DNA of 64,000 bases from assembly GCA_945881775.1 (NCBI GenBank), contig CAMCVE010000014.1, positions 1 to 64,000 of the forward strand, given 5' to 3'. This document shows positions 8,507 through 17,214 of the stretch, piece by piece; within the stretch, counting starts at the first letter, position 1; each line of letters begins with the position of its first letter. Below the pieces are notes generated by a model. It had not been told where the DNA came from and made no database searches. It worked only from the letters and a program-made list of their open reading frames with translations. The position numbers and the translations under genes are program-made. The stretch comes from Bacteriovorax stolpii. GTDB taxonomy: Bacteria > Bdellovibrionota > UBA2428.

Positions 8507-10933
8507 ATGTCCTCAAAAGACTCAAACGAAGACCGCCTCAAAGAAAAACAAGCCCGCGCCCGCATGGCGCTCGATTATCACCGGGGCTCGAGCCGCCCGG
8601 CCGGAGCTGGGGAGCTTCGTTTCGGCAAGATTGAGGTGGTGGCCTCTAAGCCCCTCATCACTCAGCGCGATCTTTCGCTCGCTTATTCTCCGGGGGTCGC
8701 CGAACCCTGCAAAGAGATCGCTCGTGATCCAGACGAGGTTTACTCCTACACAGCTAAGGGCAACCTGGTTGCAGTCATCACCAACGGCACGGCGGTTCTA
8801 GGTCTTGGCGACATCGGACCGCTCGCCTCGAAGCCGGTCATGGAAGGAAAGGCCGTTCTCTTCAAAAAGTTTGCGGATATCGATTGCTTCGATCTCGAGG
8901 TGGACGCCAAAGATCCTGAGCTTTTTATCAATGTTGTTGCGGCGCTTGAGCCCACTTTTGGTGGGATCAATCTCGAAGATATCAAGGCACCTGAATGTTT
9001 TGATATCGAGCGTCGACTCAAGGAGCGTATGCAGATCCCCGTGTTTCATGATGACCAACACGGCACCGCGATCATCAGCGGTGCTGCTCTCATCAATGCG
9101 CTCGAACTCAGCGGCAAAAAAATTGAGGAAATCCGCGTTGTGTTCTGCGGGGGTGGGGCTGCGTCGATTTCTGTGGCTCGTTTCTGGCTCACTTTGGGAG
9201 TCAAACTCGAAAACTGTGTGATGACGGACCGAATCGGCGTCGTTCGCTCCGATCGAACAGAAGACATGAATCCCTACAAGGCGGAATTCGCCCTCAAGGA
9301 AAAGTCCTGGCACAAAAAGCTGCCTACAACTCTCGCAGAAGCGATGGACGGCGCCGACGTTTTTGTGGGTTGCAGTGTGGGTGGGGTCGTAAACGGTGCC
9401 ATGATCAAGTCGATGCGCGAGAGTCCCATCATTTTCGCACTCGCCAATCCAGATCCTGAAATCGGCTACGACGAAGCGCGTGCTGCGCGCTCAGATATGA
9501 TTTTCGCTACAGGCCGATCTGATTACCCCAACCAAGTGAACAACGTTCTCGGCTACCCCTTCATCTTCCGTGGCGCGCTTGACGTCCGGGCCAAGACGAT
9601 CACCGAGGGCATGAAAATCGCGGCGGCGCGAGCGCTTGCCGAACTGGCGAAACAGCCCGTCCCGGAGAGTGTGGTGCAGGCCTACGGAGGCAATCCGCTG
9701 CGCTTTGGTCCTGAATACATTATTCCTAAACCTTTCGACCCTCGAGTTTTAATTTGGGTGGCTCCCGCCGTTGCAGAAGCTGCGGTTACGGAGGGAGTCG
9801 CTCGTCGTGATATCCCTGGCCTCAGTGTCGATGCTTATCGTTCACGCCTTGAGCGCCTGCTCAATCGTAGTCACTCGGTGATGCGCGACATTAAAGACCG
9901 GATCCGCACTCCTCAGAGCTCGGGCAAACGTCGGGAGGTTCGAATAGTACTTCCTGAGGGGGCCAATGAGCGGATCCTTAAGGCGGCGGCGACAATGGTT
10001 GAAGAGCGGATCGCGAGACCGATTTTGCTGGGAGATCCGAAAGTTATCGGACCTATGATCGAAGATCTCAATCTCTTCACCCTTCGGGATGTCGAGATCA
10101 TCAGACCTTCTCGCGATGATGAGTACGAAGCTTACGCGCATCAGCTTTGGGAGCTGCGAAAGAGAAAGGGGCTCACTCCCGACCTCGCGGCTCAGCTCAT
10201 GAAGGACCCAATGTATTTTGGATCAATGCTCGTTCGCAAAGGGCGCGCCGATGCGTTTTTGGCGGGCGTCACTCGTAGTTATCCCGAGACTATTCGTCCT
10301 GCGCTCCATGTTGTGGGCTCAAAGGCTGGACAAAAAGTTGCCGGTATTTACATGCTCGTGCATCAGCAGGACGTCTATTTTATTGCAGACACGACAGTGA
10401 ACATCGACCCTTCGGCGGAAGATCTTGCCGAAATCGCGATCAACACGGCTCACGTCGCGCAGAGCTTGGGCTTTGATCCTCGCATCGCGATGCTCGCGTT
10501 CTCGAACTTCGGCTCGAACACGCATGCTGATGCAAACAAAATGAGTGTTGCTGCACGCATCGTTCAGCGTCGTCGGCCCGATTTGATTGTCGACGGAGAG
10601 ATGCAGGCAGACACGGCGCTTTCGACAGAAATCATGCAGGATCGTTATCCCTTCTGTCGTCTCCGCGACAAGGGCGCCAATATCCTCATTTGTCCCAATC
10701 TTTCGTCGGCCAATATCGCTTACAAGCTCCTGGGCCATATCGGCAACGTGCAACTCATTGGACCGATTCTTACCGGCATGAACAAACCGATGCACATTCT
10801 GCAAATCAATGCGGCAGTTCCGGAAATCGTGAACATGTCGGTCATCGCCGTCATGGACGTTCAGCGCCAAGGTCTTGACGAAATGCCCGTTGGCCATGAG
10901 TGGACGGCGGTCATCGATGAGAGGACAATCTAA
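8507..10933 (+). CDS. maeB: NADP-dependent malic enzyme with phosphotransacetylase-like C-terminal domain
   Basis: MaeB-type enzyme, predicted to convert malate to pyruvate and CO2 with NADP. The N-terminal half has the malic-enzyme motifs [35 protein letters not shown] and a GGGAASI nucleotide site. The C-terminal half (from about residue 470) is the phosphate acetyl/butyryltransferase-like domain ([31 protein letters not shown]), which in this family usually binds acetyl-CoA as a regulator and is not catalytic. At 808 residues it has the usual MaeB length. The start at 8507 follows GCAGGG and matches family N-termini better than the ATG at 8468. Confidence 0.96.
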   Translation: MSSKDSNEDRLKEKQARARMALDYHRGSSRPAGAGELRFGKIEVVASKPLITQRDLSLAYSPGVAEPCKEIARDPDEVYSYTAKGNLVAVITNGTAVLGLGDIGPLASKPVMEGKAVLFKKFADIDCFDLEVDAKDPELFINVVAALEPTFGGINLEDIKAPECFDIERRLKERMQIPVFHDDQHGTAIISGAALINALELSGKKIEEIRVVFCGGGAASISVARFWLTLGVKLENCVMTDRIGVVRSDRTEDMNPYKAEFALKEKSWHKKLPTTLAEAMDGADVFVGCSVGGVVNGAMIKSMRESPIIFALANPDPEIGYDEARAARSDMIFATGRSDYPNQVNNVLGYPFIFRGALDVRAKTITEGMKIAAARALAELAKQPVPESVVQAYGGNPLRFGPEYIIPKPFDPRVLIWVAPAVAEAAVTEGVARRDIPGLSVDAYRSRLERLLNRSHSVMRDIKDRIRTPQSSGKRREVRIVLPEGANERILKAAATMVEERIARPILLGDPKVIGPMIEDLNLFTLRDVEIIRPSRDDEYEAYAHQLWELRKRKGLTPDLAAQLMKDPMYFGSMLVRKGRADAFLAGVTRSYPETIRPALHVVGSKAGQKVAGIYMLVHQQDVYFIADTTVNIDPSAEDLAEIAINTAHVAQSLGFDPRIAMLAFSNFGSNTHADANKMSVAARIVQRRRPDLIVDGEMQADTALSTEIMQDRYPFCRLRDKGANILICPNLSSANIAYKLLGHIGNVQLIGPILTGMNKPMHILQINAAVPEIVNMSVIAVMDVQRQGLDEMPVGHEWTAVIDERTI

Positions 10934-10936
10934 GGA

Positions 10937-11935
10937 GTGAGGGCGAAGAACTCGAGAGTCGCGATTTTTCGACGTTTGACGCTCTGTTTGGGGCTGGGTC
11001 TCGGCTCGGTGTCTCTCGCTCAGGATCTCGATTCAGAGCTCGAACTAAGGCCTCGCGCTCGCTGGGTCCTCGAGCAAGGATTCGCACCCCAGCTTCTCGA
11101 TTGTCGTCTCTCCGATAAATCCAATCTTCAATGTGTCGCGGGAGACAACTTGCTTTCTGTCCGATGCGAAGCAACTCATTTCGGACGCCGTGCCGACGTG
11201 CAGACCAGCTTTAAAGGTCGTGCTTTTTCTTGCGAAGGCACGCGCTTCGACAAGCAGTCTCTGATGAGTCAGTGGAAGATTGTTCTCAAGGCCGAAGGCG
11301 GATCTGAATCCGTTTGGATTGTAGATGGGGCCGATTCGGAGCAGCTCGAGCGTCTCTATCGAACGGAGATGCACGCGTTTGCTCTTCTTGCAAAAGTCGA
11401 GCGACCCTTCTGGAGTCTAGCAATTGCAAATCGCAGCACCTCGTGGGGATCGGAATCACAGCGTCTCCTTGGGGCAGAAATGAGTCTAGGGCGAAATCGA
11501 TGGCGCGCAGGCGCCGAACTCTTTCAAGCGCTCGATCCGCTCGATGTCGAAGCGAAGAATCTGCTGCGTTTGAGTGGCGCACTTTCATTGGGAAGCGGTG
11601 AATCGGGTCGCGGATGGGTTGTCGGCGCCAATTCGGGACATGATTTTCTCAAAGGCGGTAGACGTGCTTCCTCACTCTGTCTCGGCCCCGAGTACATCGC
11701 CAATCCAGCTTCGTGGCGCTTTTCTTTTGCCGCCGGAAACTGCTGGTTTCCCTCTTCTCAGATCACTCTCGCTCCTTGGGGTTCGGCGGGTGTGAAGCGC
11801 AAGATCGTAGGCCCGTTCTTTATTACTCTCGATGCTTTCGCCAGATACCTGACAGGAAGCTATCGGTCGCAAGCTGTCGGCGGTGTCGAGCTGCGTGGGC
11901 AACTCGGCGTGTCAGTGGCCATCGCTCCTCAGTGA
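10937..11935 (+). CDS. Exported hypothetical protein, probable outer-membrane protein
   Basis: A 332-residue protein with a signal peptide (basic start, then LTLCLGLGLGSVSLAQ). I do not recognise a family. The last two thirds alternate polar and hydrophobic residues with many Gly and aromatic residues and end near VGGVELRGQLGVSVAIA, which suggests a beta-barrel. The N-terminal third has cysteine pairs. The GTG start at 10937 lies against AAGGAG without normal spacing, so a later TTG is possible. It sits 58 bp before the ExbB gene and may be an outer-membrane partner of that motor, which is inference from position only. Confidence 0.7.
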   Translation: MRAKNSRVAIFRRLTLCLGLGLGSVSLAQDLDSELELRPRARWVLEQGFAPQLLDCRLSDKSNLQCVAGDNLLSVRCEATHFGRRADVQTSFKGRAFSCEGTRFDKQSLMSQWKIVLKAEGGSESVWIVDGADSEQLERLYRTEMHAFALLAKVERPFWSLAIANRSTSWGSESQRLLGAEMSLGRNRWRAGAELFQALDPLDVEAKNLLRLSGALSLGSGESGRGWVVGANSGHDFLKGGRRASSLCLGPEYIANPASWRFSFAAGNCWFPSSQITLAPWGSAGVKRKIVGPFFITLDAFARYLTGSYRSQAVGGVELRGQLGVSVAIAPQ

Positions 11936-11993
11936 GTTGTGTTTGCAAGAACTTAGCTTAAACTAATCCTAAGCAAGAGGGGGCTACTGCAAC

Positions 11994-12692
11994 ATGGCTG
12001 ACGGCACAGGACTCACTACAGACGTTCAGATTTCGCACGCACTGACAATGTCCGATCTTATGTTGGCGATTCGCGAGGGCGCGCCATGGACTTATCTCAT
12101 CCTTATTATCGGGGTTTTCGCTCTGGTGATTTTTGTAGAGCGACTCTACGTTTTGTACTTCAAGGCGAGTGTGGACAAGGAGCGTTTCCTATCCACCGTG
12201 CAGCGCGCGATTGTTGCGGGAGACCTGAACTCTGCGGTTAACTACTGCAATGATCGCAATGCTCCGCTCAATAACATTGTTAAAGCGGGCCTTATCGCGG
12301 TGATGAACAAGGGTTCGAACGAAGACATTCAGACAAGTATGGATGTCGCAGCTCTTCGCGAAGTTCCGGTGATCGAGCGTCGCACACCTTTCCTTTCGCT
12401 GTTTGGGAACATCGCAACTCTCGTCGGTCTGCTCGCCACGATCGTGGGTCTGATCATTTCCTTTAAGGCCGTCGCCGGCGTGGATCCTGCTGCAAAAGCG
12501 GGCATTCTGTCTTTCGGTGTCGCCCAGGCGATGAACGGCACCATGCTCGGTCTGGTTGTCGCGATTCCATCTCTTCTCGGCTACGCGCTGCTAGCCGCTA
12601 AGACTCAAAAGATTCTTGATCATATCCAAGAAGTTTCCGTCTCAACCCTAAACCTGATCATCCAAAACCGCGACAAGTTCCCGATTCGGTGA
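11994..12692 (+). CDS. MotA/TolQ/ExbB-family proton channel subunit
   Basis: A 232-residue inner-membrane channel subunit that, with ExbD/TolR partners, converts proton flow into force on the cell envelope. Three membrane helices are visible: about 36-55 (TYLILIIGVFALVIFVERLY), about 140-165 (LFGNIATLVGLLATIVGLIISF) and about 180-205 (NGTMLGLVVAIPSLLGYALL). The family signature around VIERRTPFLSLFGNIATLVGLLATIVGLI is clear. AGAGGGGG precedes the ATG. Two ExbD genes follow directly, giving a one-channel, two-ExbD set like AglRQS of Myxococcus. The energised process cannot be told from sequence. Confidence 0.92.
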   Translation: MADGTGLTTDVQISHALTMSDLMLAIREGAPWTYLILIIGVFALVIFVERLYVLYFKASVDKERFLSTVQRAIVAGDLNSAVNYCNDRNAPLNNIVKAGLIAVMNKGSNEDIQTSMDVAALREVPVIERRTPFLSLFGNIATLVGLLATIVGLIISFKAVAGVDPAAKAGILSFGVAQAMNGTMLGLVVAIPSLLGYALLAAKTQKILDHIQEVSVSTLNLIIQNRDKFPIR

Positions 12693-12699
12693 GGCGATC

Positions 12700-13158
12700 A
12701 TGGCAGGGGGCGGCGGCGACAAGTACAATCTGAACCTCGTTCCTTTTATCGATCTCTTCTCGACCCTTGTCATCTTTTTGCTCTCCACCGCGGTGTGGGA
12801 GCAATTGGCGGCGGTTCCGGTGAACCTCGGCAACTCGGATCAGAACAAGGTCAACATGCCGACCAGCAAGGAAGAGGCGAAGTTAGTAAAAGGGGACCTT
12901 AAGGTTTTCATAAAGAAAGACTCCGTTGAACTCTTCGATCAAGGTCGTTCGACTCGCTTTACGCGCGAAGATCTCGTGGGTTCACAGTTCGCAGCCGTTG
13001 TGCAGTTTGCTGATGATGCTCGTCTGAAGTACCCGCTCAAGAACGACGTTGTTCTTCAGGTCGATGACGATGCCGTTTACGAGGACATCGTGGCCGTAAT
13101 GGACAAGTTCCTAGGGCGCGATTTTGATCAGCTGGTCGTGATGGGGGCGGAGTTCTAA
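12700..13158 (+). CDS. ExbD/TolR-family protein (first of two)
   Basis: A 152-residue bitopic inner-membrane protein. The single N-terminal helix carries the family aspartate (LVPFIDLFSTLVIFLLS), needed for proton conduction in ExbD/TolR proteins. The periplasmic part ends with a typical ExbD fold (VVLQVDDDAVYEDIVAVMD). It starts 8 bp after the ExbB gene and its stop overlaps the ATG of the second ExbD gene (TAATG), so translation is probably coupled. Confidence 0.9.
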   Translation: MAGGGGDKYNLNLVPFIDLFSTLVIFLLSTAVWEQLAAVPVNLGNSDQNKVNMPTSKEEAKLVKGDLKVFIKKDSVELFDQGRSTRFTREDLVGSQFAAVVQFADDARLKYPLKNDVVLQVDDDAVYEDIVAVMDKFLGRDFDQLVVMGAEF

Positions 13159-13751
13159 TGGGTATCACCAAGCCAGGCTTTCATCTCCATTCTCGTTGGG
13201 ATTTGCCGAGTTTCCGCAAGCGTCACGGCAAACCTCTCGGCGGCCGTAAGGTTTCCGAAGAACTCAACCTAACGGCGATGATCGACATGTTCTCGGTTAT
13301 CGTTCTTTTTCTTATGACGACGTTTTCGGCGACGGGTGACATTCTCGTCACCAATCCAGCGATTAAGCTTCCCACCGCCGCGAATGCGTTTCTCTTGCAA
13401 CGTTCACCCATCGTGACCGTCTTCGAGAAAGGCGTCTTGATCGAGGGTCTGCAAGTAGGCGACAATTCCGAGATTCAATCGAAAGTCGAAGACTCAGACT
13501 GGGAACTGCCACTACTGAAAGAACAACTTCGCTCTTACAGGGCCTTCTTTGAATCTGCTGACGCGGGTGTTCCTTTCCCTGGTCGAGTGATTCTCCAGGC
13601 CGACAAAAAGCTAAATTTTGTCTACCTCAAGCGAGCCATGTACACGCTCGTGGAAGAGGGTTACACGAACATCGATCTCGTGGTGCAAGGCGAGGCCATC
13701 TTCCGCCCGTCTGCGGAAACTCCAGCTGGCTCCGATGCTGGCGCCCGCTAG
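13158..13751 (+). CDS. ExbD/TolR-family protein (second of two)
   Basis: A 197-residue ExbD/TolR homologue with a longer basic N-terminus (RKRHGKPLGGRK) and a membrane helix carrying the key Asp (LTAMIDMFSVIVLFLM). The periplasmic domain contains the family segment VILQADKKLNFVYLKRAMYTLVEEG. Two different ExbD proteins beside one ExbB suggest a hetero-oligomeric motor rather than the simple TonB system; no tonB, tolA or pal gene is next to it. It converges on the LysR gene with only 7 bp between. Confidence 0.9.
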   Translation: MGITKPGFHLHSRWDLPSFRKRHGKPLGGRKVSEELNLTAMIDMFSVIVLFLMTTFSATGDILVTNPAIKLPTAANAFLLQRSPIVTVFEKGVLIEGLQVGDNSEIQSKVEDSDWELPLLKEQLRSYRAFFESADAGVPFPGRVILQADKKLNFVYLKRAMYTLVEEGYTNIDLVVQGEAIFRPSAETPAGSDAGAR

Positions 13752-13758
13752 TTTATCT

Positions 13759-14613
13759 CTAGATCTTGGCTCCTTTTAGAAGTTGTTTTAACTCGCCAAA
13801 AGCGCGGTTGCGCTGCTGGTGCGCTCGGTAAATTAAACACAAAGAATCTTCTAAGCTCGGAGCCTTAGTCACTTTTACAAGCTTCTCAGTTCCTGCCACA
13901 TTGAGGGCCACGCGTTCGGGTAGGATTCCGACTCCCATCTTTTGGAGGGTCAACGTGCGTATCACTTCGAGGCTCGAGGAGCTCATTCGCTTGGGAAACT
14001 CTAAATTTGAAGTCTTCTTAGAACGTCGCACGAGTTCGAGTGATTGATGCAGGTCGGGATCGAGGATCAGGGTGTCGCTGCTTTTGAGCGAGGGGTGTTT
14101 CCAGAAAGTCACAGTGTCTTTGGCGAGAGGGAGCACGACGAGGTCGGGGTGCTGGGCAGGATTGATCGCCAGCGCCAAGTCGAGCTCGTTATCGAGGATC
14201 TTCTGAGAAATATTTCGCGAAAGATCGTGAACCCATGAGATCTCGAGCTCAGGCATTTCAGAACGAATACGCGGCAACAAAATGGGTAAAGTGTAGAGTG
14301 CAACCGAAACATGCGCTCCAATTCGGAAATGCCCGCCGAGGCTTTGTTGCTCTTGTGAGCTTACGAGTCGAATGCGCTCCCATTGGTCTAGGAGTGCCTG
14401 CGCCTCTTGGACAAAGAGGCGTCCCGTTGGCGTGAGACTCACCCCCGTTTTAAATCGCACGAAAAGCTCAGATCCTAAGGATTCCTCGATGCGCTTGAGG
14501 GCCATGCTGAGTGTGGGTTGGCTCACTGTGAGTCGTGTGGCGGCACGGGAAACGTTAGCTTGCCGGGCGACTTCAAGGAAGTAGTGGAGATCCTGAGGAG
14601 AAGGCATCATCAT
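13759..14613 (-). CDS. LysR-family transcriptional regulator
   Basis: A 284-residue LTTR. The N-terminal winged helix-turn-helix (DLHYFLEVARQANVSRAATRLTVSQPTLSMALKRIEESLG, residues about 7-46) is followed by the effector-binding domain. Three ATG codons in a row (14613-14605) make the exact start uncertain, and no clear Shine-Dalgarno is seen. It is divergent from the intradiol-dioxygenase homologue 67 bp away, the classic layout for an LTTR controlling its neighbour and itself. A symmetric LTTR-type box overlaps its first codons. Confidence 0.95.
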   Translation of the reverse strand: MMMPSPQDLHYFLEVARQANVSRAATRLTVSQPTLSMALKRIEESLGSELFVRFKTGVSLTPTGRLFVQEAQALLDQWERIRLVSSQEQQSLGGHFRIGAHVSVALYTLPILLPRIRSEMPELEISWVHDLSRNISQKILDNELDLALAINPAQHPDLVVLPLAKDTVTFWKHPSLKSSDTLILDPDLHQSLELVRRSKKTSNLEFPKRMSSSSLEVIRTLTLQKMGVGILPERVALNVAGTEKLVKVTKAPSLEDSLCLIYRAHQQRNRAFGELKQLLKGAKI

Positions 14614-14626
14614 ATTTGCGTATGAT
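14609..14626. promoter_or_regulatory. Candidate LysR-type operator (T-N11-A dyad)
   Basis: The sequence ATCATA-N6-TATGAT is a perfect interrupted palindrome that meets the T-N11-A LTTR box rule. It overlaps the LysR start codons. A second related copy is suggested by the direct repeat CATATTTGCG (14611-14620) and CATATTTACG (14630-14639), 19 bp apart, in an AT-rich stretch unlike the surroundings. Binding here would be expected to repress lysR and control the divergent gene at 14681. Confidence 0.55.
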
Positions 14627-14680
14627 AAACATATTTACGATTAATTTTTCAAATATATAAAGCGAACTTAGAAGAGCTTC

Positions 14681-15301
14681 ATGATGAATGTCTCAACGTC
14701 CCTGACTGACCCTTCTAGTATCCAGATTCTCACCCCCTCCCAAGGGGAAGGTCCTTTCTATCCGACAGTCCTCCGTCACGAGTGGCCGGAATCCGACTCG
14801 CTTTATTCCGATCAAGAGAGGCTCCCCACACGCGAACGTCTGCGTCTGCGAGTTCATCTCGATGCCAGCTCTCAAGAGCTTATGGGACAGGTCTTTCGAA
14901 TGGAGCTCTGGCATGCCTCAAGAGAAGGGCGTTATCGCCACCCGGGTGATTCCGAGTGGATGCGGCTTTGGGATCCTGCTTTTCTGGGCTTTGCCCAGCA
15001 AAGCGTCTTGGCGGGCACGAGCGTTGATTTCACGACGAGCATCCCGGGCATCTTCTGGGACCCGAAAGACGGACCTCGACCCCGGCACATCCATATGAAG
15101 CTTCGAAGTGAAGACGGAAGCGACCTCTTCACCACACAGATTTACTTTCAGGGTGACCGACTCAATGCTTACGAGGCGTCCCTCGAGCGACTCGCACCCT
15201 CAAGGCGCAGTGAACTTATCGCGCCGCTGGTTTGGAACTCGGTCTTGCAACGTTGGGAGTCGGAGTTTCGAGTGCGATTGGGAATCCGCTTGCCTGGCTA
15301 A
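14681..15301 (+). CDS. Intradiol ring-cleavage dioxygenase homologue (PcaH-like), altered iron site
   Basis: A 206-residue protein of the protocatechuate/catechol intradiol dioxygenase family. The core aligns to PcaH: LWHASREGRYRH carries the first ligand Tyr and RPRHIHM carries Arg plus both His ligands. The position of the second Tyr ligand (PcaH GPYPW, Tyr447) reads PGIFW here, so Phe replaces Tyr. A usual family member needs both Tyr residues for the ferric site, so activity may be changed or lost. No other pca or cat genes are nearby. It starts at 14681 after AGAAGAG and is probably controlled by the divergent LysR protein. Confidence 0.82.
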   Translation: MMNVSTSLTDPSSIQILTPSQGEGPFYPTVLRHEWPESDSLYSDQERLPTRERLRLRVHLDASSQELMGQVFRMELWHASREGRYRHPGDSEWMRLWDPAFLGFAQQSVLAGTSVDFTTSIPGIFWDPKDGPRPRHIHMKLRSEDGSDLFTTQIYFQGDRLNAYEASLERLAPSRRSELIAPLVWNSVLQRWESEFRVRLGIRLPG

Positions 15302-15325
15302 GGGCAGGGGTTTAAATCAAGGCCC

Positions 15326-15901
15326 ATGTTGCGCCGCGGAAAAATTCTTCTCACCACGCTCGCCCCGGGCCCACAGAGCTACACCCTGACTCAAGAGGAG
15401 CCGTGGGTTCGCGATATTCTTATCGCATCGGCTCCGGCTCAAGAGATTATTGGCCTCAGTCCGGAGCAATGGGCCGATCAGAGCAAGCTCACCCTAAATC
15501 TGGAAATTGAAAAGCTCGCGGGCGGCGAAGACTATTCCCTGCGCGGAAGCGTTCAGGCCGATGTGCCCACGATTTGCTCTCACTGCGCCACCGTTATGAA
15601 TGTCGCGCGGTCGGGTGAATTCCAGCTTTACCTGAAGCTTCTGGACCGCTCTCGTGGCAATGAAATCGAGGACTCGGGAGATCCCGACCTCATTTTCGTC
15701 GATCACCCTGAGGTGGACTTGTGTCCCATCCTGGCCGAGCAGGTGATGGTGCTCGAGCCCTTTGCAGAGATTCCTGATATGGATTCTCATGGAAACCCCC
15801 ATATTTGCAGCAAAATCCCCGAAATTGACGCTGGACAAGGTCCGTCTTTCGAGGCAGTCTCACCGTTCTCAAAGTTGGCTGCTCTTAAGGGCAACAACTA
15901 G
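15326..15901 (+). CDS. DUF177 (YceD) family protein
   Basis: A 191-residue member of the DUF177/YceD family, which in many bacteria lies directly before rpmF and is linked to large-subunit rRNA accumulation. The family cysteine pair is present (TICSHCATVM), with the acidic D-x-P-x-x-LCPILAEQ segment later on. It precedes rpmF by 20 bp, the conserved order. The ATG at 15326 follows CAAGG. Confidence 0.88.
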   Translation: MLRRGKILLTTLAPGPQSYTLTQEEPWVRDILIASAPAQEIIGLSPEQWADQSKLTLNLEIEKLAGGEDYSLRGSVQADVPTICSHCATVMNVARSGEFQLYLKLLDRSRGNEIEDSGDPDLIFVDHPEVDLCPILAEQVMVLEPFAEIPDMDSHGNPHICSKIPEIDAGQGPSFEAVSPFSKLAALKGNN

Positions 15902-15921
15902 TTTAGTAAGGAGCCCAAGCA

Positions 15922-16131
15922 ATGGCTGTTCAAAAATCAAAACGTTCGCGGAGTCGTCGCGGAGCAGGTCGCGCTCACTTTTCTCTCGCCCCCAAGGGTT
16001 GGACTGTTTGTCCCCAAACGGGTGAACCGGTTCCTCCTCATCGCGTTTCTCCATCCGGCTGGTACAAAGGCAAGAAAATCTTTGTAACCAAGGAAGAGAA
16101 AAAGGCTGAGGCAGCTAGCCAAAAAGCTTAA
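15922..16131 (+). CDS. rpmF: 50S ribosomal protein bL32
   Basis: A 69-residue ribosomal protein of the large subunit. The N-terminus MAVQKSKRSRSRRGAGRAH is the bL32 signature. Only one Cys remains of the usual four-Cys zinc site (WTVCPQTG), so this is probably a zinc-independent form. AAGGAG precedes the ATG. It lies between the DUF177 gene and fabH, where plsX would often be found. Confidence 0.96.
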   Translation: MAVQKSKRSRSRRGAGRAHFSLAPKGWTVCPQTGEPVPPHRVSPSGWYKGKKIFVTKEEKKAEAASQKA

Positions 16132-16226
16132 GTCTAACCGGAAGGTTACTTGCGAAAGTTGAGCTCGAAGTTCCAAACTTAGTTTTGGGGTTTCGGGCTT
16201 TTTTCGTTTCCTCTTTAAGGAGCAAA

Positions 16227-17213
16227 ATGGGTTCTCGCAGATCAAAAATTGTCGGTACGGGTTTGGGGTATCCCGCGCGTATTGTAACCAACGACGACCT
16301 CGCCAAAAAAATCGACACCTCCGACGAATGGATTCGGTCGCGCACGGGTATCGCTCAACGGCGCTTTGTCGATTTAGAGAATGGCCAAACCATCACATCA
16401 ATCGCGGTCGAGGGCGCCGAGAAGGCGCTCAAGATGAGTGGCCTCGATCCCCTCGATATTAGTTTTGTGCTTTGTTGTACGGCCACTCCCGAGGAGTGGA
16501 TGCCCATCGAGGCGGCTCGTATCAAAGATGTTTTGGGTCTTGAGCGCGCGGCATGTCTCGATGTGAACGCGGCTTGCTCGGGATTTCTCTACGGTCTCCA
16601 TCTCGCGGATGCACTTGTTAAAAGTGGGGCTCACGCTCATATTCTTGTGGTGGGGGGCGACGTTTTCCAGCGCATCTTGAACTGGGAAGATCGCACAACC
16701 TGCGTTCTCTTTGGTGACGGCGCTGGTGCTGCTATCGTGTCGGTTACAGAATTGAATGATCCCAAGAAAGACTCCCACATCCTTGGCTCTAGAGTGTATG
16801 CGGCTCTCGACCGTGACAACAATCTCACCGTGACCAAAAAGGATCCCGAGTTCCCTGCTCGCACCCAGCTTCTCACGATGAATGGCCGCGAAGTCTTCAA
16901 GTGGGCCACCAAGTGCATGGCGCAGGCCTGCATGGATATCATGACCGAGCAGAAAATTTCGCCCGAGGAGATCGACTGGGTTGTTCCACATCAAGCCAAC
17001 ATCCGTATCATCGAAAAGGTGGCTGAGTTTCTGAATTTCCCTATGGAAAAAGTCTACGTGAACGTCGATCAATGGGGCAACACCTCTGCGGGTACGATTC
17101 CGATCTGTCTCGCTGAGATGAACGACAAAGGATTGCTAAAGAAAGGTCAGCTCATCTTGGTGACCAGTTTCGGCGGAGGATTCACTTGGGGATCGATTTT
17201 GATCCGTTGGTGA
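16227..17213 (+). CDS. fabH: 3-oxoacyl-ACP synthase III
   Basis: Starts fatty-acid synthesis by condensing acetyl-CoA with malonyl-ACP. The Cys-His-Asn triad is visible: NAACSGFLYGL, VPHQANIRI and WGNTSAG. The 328-residue length is usual. The start at 16227 follows AAGGAG; the frame is open upstream to 16185 but has no such signal. It heads a tight fabH-fabD-fabG-acpP-fabF run. Confidence 0.97.
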   Translation: MGSRRSKIVGTGLGYPARIVTNDDLAKKIDTSDEWIRSRTGIAQRRFVDLENGQTITSIAVEGAEKALKMSGLDPLDISFVLCCTATPEEWMPIEAARIKDVLGLERAACLDVNAACSGFLYGLHLADALVKSGAHAHILVVGGDVFQRILNWEDRTTCVLFGDGAGAAIVSVTELNDPKKDSHILGSRVYAALDRDNNLTVTKKDPEFPARTQLLTMNGREVFKWATKCMAQACMDIMTEQKISPEEIDWVVPHQANIRIIEKVAEFLNFPMEKVYVNVDQWGNTSAGTIPICLAEMNDKGLLKKGQLILVTSFGGGFTWGSILIRW

Positions 17214-17214
17214 G

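Noticed and set aside
16398-17072. 224-codon open frame antisense to fabH
   Set aside because: It lies wholly within fabH, which has an intact catalytic triad; no initiation signals support the antisense frame.
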